From: Myxococcales bacterium UBA5297
GTDB taxonomy: Bacteria; Myxococcota; Myxococcia; Myxococcales; UBA5297
Assembly: GCA_002408385.1 (NCBI GenBank)
Contig: DHSB01000080.1
Coordinates: forward strand, 64,811-76,209
DNA: 11,399 nucleotides
Direction: 5' to 3'
Shown: positions 6,603 through 11,399 of the stretch, one piece after another
Layout: every line of letters begins with the position of its first letter
Numbering within the stretch: position 1 is the first letter of the stretch
Made by a program: the position numbers and the translations under genes
The notes under the pieces: generated by a model
What the model was told of the DNA's origin: nothing
The model's input: the letters and a program-made list of their open reading frames with translations, nothing else
Databases searched by the model: none

Positions 6603-7019
6603 GTGGCTGAACCGCTCGGTGACTTCGGCGCCATCTCGAGACAGGCGGGCAGCGCGGCCCTCATCGCCGCGCTGGCGCTGACCGTGGCGCTGCAGCGCCT
6701 GCAGGTGGCGCTGGTGCGCGCCGAGAGCTCGGTCTGGTGGGCCTCCAACGGGCGTGACCTCATCAACGCCTTCTCGCTGGCGGCCCTGGGCACGACGCTG
6801 TGGTTGATGGGCTTTCCTGGCCCGGCGGCGCTCTTCTTGTCGGCGACCATCCTCCTTGTGCTCAACCTCTTCGAGACGGTGCTGTTGCGCGGGATGGCGC
6901 CGGGCTGGAATGCGGGGCTGTCGCTGCTGGCCATCGTCGTGTTGATCAGCCCGTTGCTCGTGGTGCCCGACAGGGTCAACGCCTGGCTCAACCTGCTGGC
7001 CGCGCAGCTCTTCGCCTGA
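6603..7019 (+). CDS. Four-helix inner-membrane protein of unknown function
   Basis: A 138-aa hydrophobic protein with four likely membrane segments at about 17-37, 53-71, 74-95 and 103-122, short loops and a short C-terminal tail. I do not recognise a family. Support for coding: consistently G/C-rich third codon positions across the whole frame and a regular hydrophobic pattern. The GTG start is the first start in the frame and has no ribosome site, consistent with a leaderless transcript. The charged R-x-E (39-41) in the first loop and NLFETVLLRG (88-97) at the end of helix 3 are the most distinctive features. It converges on the PDZ lipoprotein gene; the 40-bp gap holds the palindrome GCAAGCTTGC (7026-7035) and a 4-bp GGGG/CCCC stem (7037-7048) but no clear terminator. 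Confidence 0.75.
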   Translation: MAEPLGDFGAISRQAGSAALIAALALTVALQRLQVALVRAESSVWWASNGRDLINAFSLAALGTTLWLMGFPGPAALFLSATILLVLNLFETVLLRGMAPGWNAGLSLLAIVVLISPLLVVPDRVNAWLNLLAAQLFA

Positions 7020-7059
7020 GCTTCGGCAAGCTTGCTGGGGCGCACCCCCGGACTGAAGG

Positions 7060-8085
7060 TCACCGGACGGGCAAGAGGATTTCGACGGGCTGTTTGCCGC
7101 GGCGCACCTGCAAGGGGACAGTCGTCCCTGTCGCGCCGCGAAGCGCCCGTTGCAGCGCCTGAGGAAGCGCCGGCTCGCCTGCAATCGCGACGATCAGATC
7201 GCCGGCGCGCAGGCCGGTATCCGCGGCCTCGCGCACCTGCGTGACCAAGAGGCCGGCCGGACTGCGCACGAGGGTCGAGAGAGCGCCCGGCTCGAGGGCG
7301 GGGTGGAAGAAGCGCACCCGCGCGTCGAGCAGAAGCTCTTGATCGAGAGCGTCGGCGCTCTCCAGCGCCTGGCGAAGCGGGGCCTTGCCTTCCAACGAGA
7401 AGTCGAGCGACGCCTTGGGGTTCCACAGGTAGTCGAACCCGGGGGCTCGCTCGACAAGGACGCCGGGGGCGCGCTCCTCGAGCTTCTCGAGCACCTTGGC
7501 CATCAACGCGCGCACCAGCCCGGTCAGCTCGGGCAGGGGATCGCTCGAGTCCGCGGCGCGGAAGGGATCGACCTGCACCATCCCGGAGGCGCTGGCGACC
7601 TTCTCCCGTGAGGCCGAGTGGAAGACCACGAGCCGGGCGACAATCTGCTCCTCTTCGACCCGCCCGGCGCCGCTGGGCTTGCCCGCGGCGTCGAAGACCT
7701 GCTGGACCGCGCTCGTGGTGCGTCGCTCGGCAGAGCATCGGAAGACCAGAGCGGCCATCGGCGAGATCCCGCGATCGGCCAGGCTGAGGACGAGGTCGCT
7801 GCCGAGGAAGGGGTTGCTCGTCTGGCCGGGCACCAGCTTGAATTCACCGGGGCCGAAGACTGAATAGCGCCCGGTCTCGACCGCCTGGAGCGCGAGGGCC
7901 TGCGACAGCTCGAACGAGCGCCAGGCAGGCTCGTCCCAGCGGAACTGGAAGGGAAAGACGGCCAGCGCCTGGGCATCGAGCGGTTTTCCCGGCCTGACCT
8001 CTACGTTCATCCTCCGGGAAGCGCATCCGGCAGCCAGCATCAACAGGAGCGCCCATGTCCAGGGCTGTCGATAAGAGAGCCTCAT
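7060..8085 (-). CDS. Lipoprotein with TolB/CsgG-like N-terminal region and C-terminal PDZ domain
   Basis: A 341-aa exported protein. It has a signal peptide with a canonical lipobox L-A-A-G-C (Cys21); the residue after Cys is Ala, consistent with outer-membrane sorting by the general rule. Residues about 38-85 (LAVFPFQF..., FELSQALALQAVETGRYSVF) follow the pattern of TolB-N and CsgG-like domains: a beta strand ending in FPF, a helix, then TGRYSV. The middle (110-230) is mixed alpha/beta with an E-E-x-I-V-A-R-L-V-V-F strand and no motif I know. Residues about 275-340 are a PDZ domain (GLLVTQV, AADTGLRAGDLIVAIAGEP, final strand PVEILLPV). No protease catalytic residues are visible, so a scaffold or peptide-binding role at the outer membrane is inferred. 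The gene follows groEL on the same strand but a strong terminator separates them; it appears to have its own promoter. Confidence 0.8.
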   Translation of the reverse strand: MRLSYRQPWTWALLLMLAAGCASRRMNVEVRPGKPLDAQALAVFPFQFRWDEPAWRSFELSQALALQAVETGRYSVFGPGEFKLVPGQTSNPFLGSDLVLSLADRGISPMAALVFRCSAERRTTSAVQQVFDAAGKPSGAGRVEEEQIVARLVVFHSASREKVASASGMVQVDPFRAADSSDPLPELTGLVRALMAKVLEKLEERAPGVLVERAPGFDYLWNPKASLDFSLEGKAPLRQALESADALDQELLLDARVRFFHPALEPGALSTLVRSPAGLLVTQVREAADTGLRAGDLIVAIAGEPALPQALQRALRGATGTTVPLQVRRGKQPVEILLPVR

Positions 8086-8092
8086 GTCGCTG

Positions 8093-8122
8093 GCATTAGC
8101 ACTCGCCCGCGGGCCGGCTCAA
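8093..8122 (-). promoter_or_regulatory. Promoter of the PDZ lipoprotein gene, overlapping a CIRCE half-site
   Basis: On the minus strand: -35 box TTGAGC (8117-8122, 4 of 6), 18-bp spacer, extended -10 TGC-TAATGC (-10 box 8093-8098). The predicted start at 8086 is one base before the ATG, so the mRNA would be effectively leaderless, in line with the absence of a ribosome site. The -10 region overlaps GAGTGCTAA (8096-8104), identical to one 9-bp arm of the CIRCE operator; the matching second arm is not present. Confidence 0.4.
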
Positions 8123-8131
8123 GTCTCGCCG

Positions 8132-8169
8132 AAAAAGAGAAAGGCCCCCGCCGCGAGGCGAGGGCCTTT
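8132..8169 (-). terminator. Intrinsic terminator of groES-groEL
   Basis: A 13-bp stem with arms at 8140-8152 and 8157-8169 (AAAGGCCCTCGCC pairing with GGCGGGGGCCTTT on the minus strand, one G-U pair) closes a 4-base loop and is followed by CTCTTTTT. It lies 22 bases after the groEL stop codon. This is the clearest terminator in the window and ends the chaperonin operon before the PDZ lipoprotein gene. Confidence 0.92.
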
Positions 8170-8191
8170 CGATTCAGGCAGAGGGCCGGGT

Positions 8192-10184
<1,993 letters not shown>

Positions 10185-10270
10185 GTGCCGTCTCCTTCGT
10201 TACGTGGTTTAAGTGCCCGTCGTGAAAGGGTTTTTCTTTCCGTAGGGGCGGTTGTGGAAGCTGTCGGTCG

Positions 10271-10297
10271 CTGGCACTCGCGAGCGGCGAGTGCCAA
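10271..10297 (-). promoter_or_regulatory. CIRCE operator (HrcA binding site) of groES-groEL
   Basis: On the minus strand TTGGCACTC, nine bases, then GAGTGCCAG. The consensus is TTAGCACTC-N9-GAGTGCTAA; the A-to-G and T-to-C changes largely preserve the dyad symmetry, and 8 of 9 arm bases are complementary. It begins about 4 bases after the predicted transcription start, the usual place for HrcA repression. hrcA itself is not in the window. Confidence 0.9.
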
Positions 10298-10307
10298 AGC
10301 GCGGCGT

Positions 10308-10335
10308 AGTGTAACCACCGCGATCGGTCCGTCAA
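10308..10335 (-). promoter_or_regulatory. Vegetative-type promoter of groES-groEL
   Basis: On the minus strand: -35 box TTGACG (10330-10335, 5 of 6), 16-bp spacer, -10 box TACACT (10308-10313, 4 of 6). The predicted start is near 10301. The boxes look sigma-70-like rather than sigma-32-like, so heat induction would come from release of HrcA at the adjacent CIRCE. Confidence 0.8.
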
Positions 10336-10511
10336 GCGAGCCGCGGCGCGAGCGGCGCGTGGGCCAAAACCATGCTGGCCCGCGCGCGGTCTCCAGCCGC
10401 GGCGCACGCGGCCGGGGCTTCAGCCCGGGGGCGTGCCTGGCACCCGCCTTCGCATGCTCGCCCGCCAGGCCAGGAGGCGAGGGCTCATCCTCCCGCAATT
10501 CCTGAGGAAAG
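10336..10511. other. Structured intergenic stretch with three consecutive stem-loops
   Basis: No gene is seen between the groES promoter and the next promoter. Instead three inverted repeats follow one another: 10355-10387 (12-bp stem with one G-T pair, 9-base loop), 10404-10436 (outer 6-bp stem GCACGC/GCGTGC, inner CC-GGGC/GCCC-GG with a TTCA loop) and 10457-10481 (6-bp stem CTCGCC/GGCGAG, 13-base loop). None is followed by a T-run on either strand. They could be repetitive extragenic palindromes, part of a small RNA, or a transcriptional insulator. Confidence 0.5.
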
Positions 10512-10541
10512 TTGCCGGGCGGCTGGCCGGTTTGCTACCAT
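10512..10541 (+). promoter_or_regulatory. Promoter of the uncharacterised helical protein gene
   Basis: -35 box TTGCCG (10512-10517), 18-bp spacer ending in TGC (extended -10 element), -10 box TACCAT (10536-10541, 4 of 6). The predicted start near 10548 gives a leader of about 111 nt whose first bases form a strong hairpin. Confidence 0.5.
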
Positions 10542-10550
10542 CTGCCTAAC

Positions 10551-10620
10551 GCCGATACCTCCCCGTGGGACAGGTACCGGCAGCCCGGCGAGCCGCAAGG
10601 TGCTGAATGCCTGAGCAGCA
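10551..10620 (+). ncRNA. Hairpin-rich 5' leader, possible cis-regulatory RNA
   Basis: The first stem pairs 10551-10560 (GCCGATACCT) with 10572-10581 (AGGTACCGGC), 9 of 10 pairs, with a further CCC/GGG stem inside the loop. It is followed by a small CGG/CCG stem (10586-10595) and a TGCTG/CAGCA stem-loop (10601-10620). The ribosome site and ATG lie just beyond. I compared the conserved cores of common riboswitch classes from memory and could not match one, so this is a structured leader of unknown type. It could also be only a 5' stability hairpin. Confidence 0.4.
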
Positions 10621-10658
10621 GCCGTGGCAGGAAGGGCCGCGAACCGAGAGGTCGAGTC

Positions 10659-11279
10659 ATGAGCGATGGCCGAGCGATCGTCACCACCGAGAGCGTCCAG
10701 GAGTACTTCAAGGAGCTGCTGACCGGCGCGATGGCGAACCAGAAGACCCCGCTCGATCAGGTGACCGAATTCTACTTGGTCGAGCTGCTTTCGCGCTTCA
10801 TCGAAGCTGAGAAGCTGTTCGCGAAGACAGCCGATGGCTCGCTCGAGGAGGAGCCTCTCGCCTTCATCCTGCAGAGGGCGCTCGAGGGTGAGCGCGAGCA
10901 GCGCGTCCAGGCCCTGCGCAGGTTGGGCGACAACTCGCTCTACGTCGCGGGCTTTTTCGGCGATTCGCTCTCCCGCCGACTCGTCGACGTCGACTACTAC
11001 ATCCAGATGGGTGGCGCGGCTTACGGGACGCTCGCCAACATCAACCGCGAGCACCTTTCGGGAGGCATGTTCTTCGGGCTCTACGAGGAGCTGTGCCAAA
11101 AGTTCTCCTCCATCGTCGACCTCTTCGCCGAGATCAGCGAGCGGGTGGCCGTCTCGACGAACCGGGGCGTCGTCAGGCTCTACGAGCGGTGGGTCAAGAC
11201 CGGCTCGGATCGGCTCTCGAAGCTGCTGGCCGAGCAGGGGGTCATTCCGGCGATGCTCAAGCCGGGCGAGGTCCAATAG
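10659..11279 (+). CDS. Uncharacterised mostly helical cytoplasmic protein
   Basis: A 206-aa protein without signal peptide, membrane segment or recognisable catalytic motif. Predicted largely alpha-helical, with amphipathic stretches at about 11-24, 30-55 and 64-88. The most distinctive part is the centre, LGDNSLYVAGFFGDSLSRR (89-107) followed by VDVDYYIQMGGAAYGTLAN (109-127), whose Gly, Asp and aromatic residues look conserved rather than random; the C-terminal third (about 140-190) is again helical. There are two cysteine-free halves apart from Cys146. The start is chosen because GAGAGG lies 7 bases before the ATG and the upstream part of the frame, from 10512, overlaps the promoter and lacks protein-like composition. 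It is divergent from groES across a 474-bp structured region. Strong codon bias supports it as a real gene; function is unknown. Confidence 0.8.
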   Translation: MSDGRAIVTTESVQEYFKELLTGAMANQKTPLDQVTEFYLVELLSRFIEAEKLFAKTADGSLEEEPLAFILQRALEGEREQRVQALRRLGDNSLYVAGFFGDSLSRRLVDVDYYIQMGGAAYGTLANINREHLSGGMFFGLYEELCQKFSSIVDLFAEISERVAVSTNRGVVRLYERWVKTGSDRLSKLLAEQGVIPAMLKPGEVQ

Positions 11280-11284
11280 TGCGA

Positions 11285-11316
11285 CGGCCGGAGAGGCTCG
11301 CCGGGGCTATCGGCCG
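11285..11316 (+). terminator. Hairpin after the uncharacterised gene
   Basis: CGGCCG (11285-11290) pairs with CGGCCG (11311-11316), with GGC/GCC pairing possible inside the 20-base loop, starting 6 bases after the stop codon. No T-run follows. Weak terminator candidate. Confidence 0.3.
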
Positions 11317-11343
11317 CATCGTCTGTGTAGAACTCGAACCGCA

Positions 11344-11399
11344 TGGTTGAGCCATCCTCTCGCGTGACTGAGCCGTTCTCTCGCGTGGTTGAGCCGCTC
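11344..11399. repeat. 21-bp tandem repeat, cut by the window end
   Basis: Two full units and 14 bases of a third: TGGTTGAGCCATCCTCTCGCG, whose last base is at 11364, then TGACTGAGCCGTTCTCTCGCG, then TGGTTGAGCCGCTC. The first two differ at four positions. The period is seven codons and also two turns of DNA. On the plus strand an ATG at 11343 opens a frame that reads V-x-E-P-x-S-R per unit to the window end, without a clear ribosome site; on the minus strand a frame entering from outside reads E-R-L-N-H-A-R-like heptads and stops at 11307. Which strand, if either, is coding cannot be decided here. Confidence 0.85.

Noticed and set aside
8096..8122. A complete second CIRCE operator
   Set aside because: Only one arm matches; nine bases away the other arm has almost no agreement with the consensus, so it is reported only as a half-site.
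10551..10658. Known riboswitch (cobalamin, c-di-GMP, NiCo, TPP, fluoride) or SRP/RNase P RNA
   Set aside because: Short resemblances such as GGGACAGG or GAGGAAAG were noticed, but none of the conserved cores could be followed through; a covariance search would be decisive.
10607..10810. 67-codon plus-strand frame with AAGGTG before its ATG, overlapping the start of the uncharacterised gene
   Set aside because: It could be read as a leader peptide because of the ribosome-like site, but it has no hydrophobic or conserved pattern, runs 150 bases into the main gene out of frame, and its start lies inside a stem-loop.
10485..11276. 263-codon minus-strand frame opposite the uncharacterised gene
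   Set aside because: The plus-strand frame has a ribosome site, a promoter and protein-like composition; the antisense frame shows the repetitive Leu/Asp/Glu/Arg pattern of a shadow and would run into the groES promoter region.
11318..11345. tRNA T-arm-like motif (GGTTCGAGTTC on the minus strand), possible tRNA fragment or attachment site
   Set aside because: The bases flanking the TTCGA loop do not pair into a T-stem and no other tRNA arm is present nearby.

Overview
The window is a GC-rich (roughly two-thirds G+C) bacterial chromosome segment with almost purely housekeeping and cell-envelope content. The combination of a Gly tRNA, a small stand-alone PilZ protein of the type abundant in myxobacteria, several long lipoproteins, a TTGGCACTC-type CIRCE operator and a prmC-murA pair suggests Myxococcota or a related former deltaproteobacterial lineage; this is inferred from gene style, not from a marker phylogeny. 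I see no mobile element, CRISPR array or defence system.

Layout. (1) 1-2952: a 3'-truncated tRNA-Gly(CCC) with a strong promoter; a minus-strand lipoprotein with four PPC-type repeats; and, divergently, a secreted protein with a NADase-type/discoidin-like glycan-binding domain. (2) 3097-6534: a small double zinc-ribbon (zf-TFIIB) protein, then murA (peptidoglycan precursor synthesis) and prmC (release-factor methyltransferase), all on the minus strand, and on the plus strand a PilZ domain protein with intact c-di-GMP motifs. (3) 6603-8085: a four-helix membrane protein of unknown function, convergent with a lipoprotein that has a TolB/CsgG-like N-terminal part and a C-terminal PDZ domain. (4) 8132-10335: the groES-groEL operon with all its parts: sigma-70-type promoter, CIRCE operator just downstream of the predicted transcription start, both genes and an intrinsic terminator. 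(5) 10336-11399: a structured intergenic region, a conserved-looking helical protein of unknown function with a hairpin-rich leader, and the first copies of a 21-bp tandem repeat cut by the window end.

How it works together. The chaperonin operon is a self-contained heat-shock unit, predicted to be repressed by HrcA (not encoded here). murA and prmC are classic neighbours, but the usual third partner prfA is absent. The PPC lipoprotein and the glycan-binding protein are divergently transcribed from one 104-bp region and may be co-regulated surface proteins. Three genes (starts at 2098, 6603 and 8085) lack a Shine-Dalgarno sequence and have a plausible -10 box only 6-7 bases before the start codon, suggesting leaderless mRNAs.

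The least explained parts are the structured region and leader of 10355-10658, the uncharacterised protein it precedes, and the terminal 21-bp repeat. All promoter, hairpin and operator calls were made by eye.
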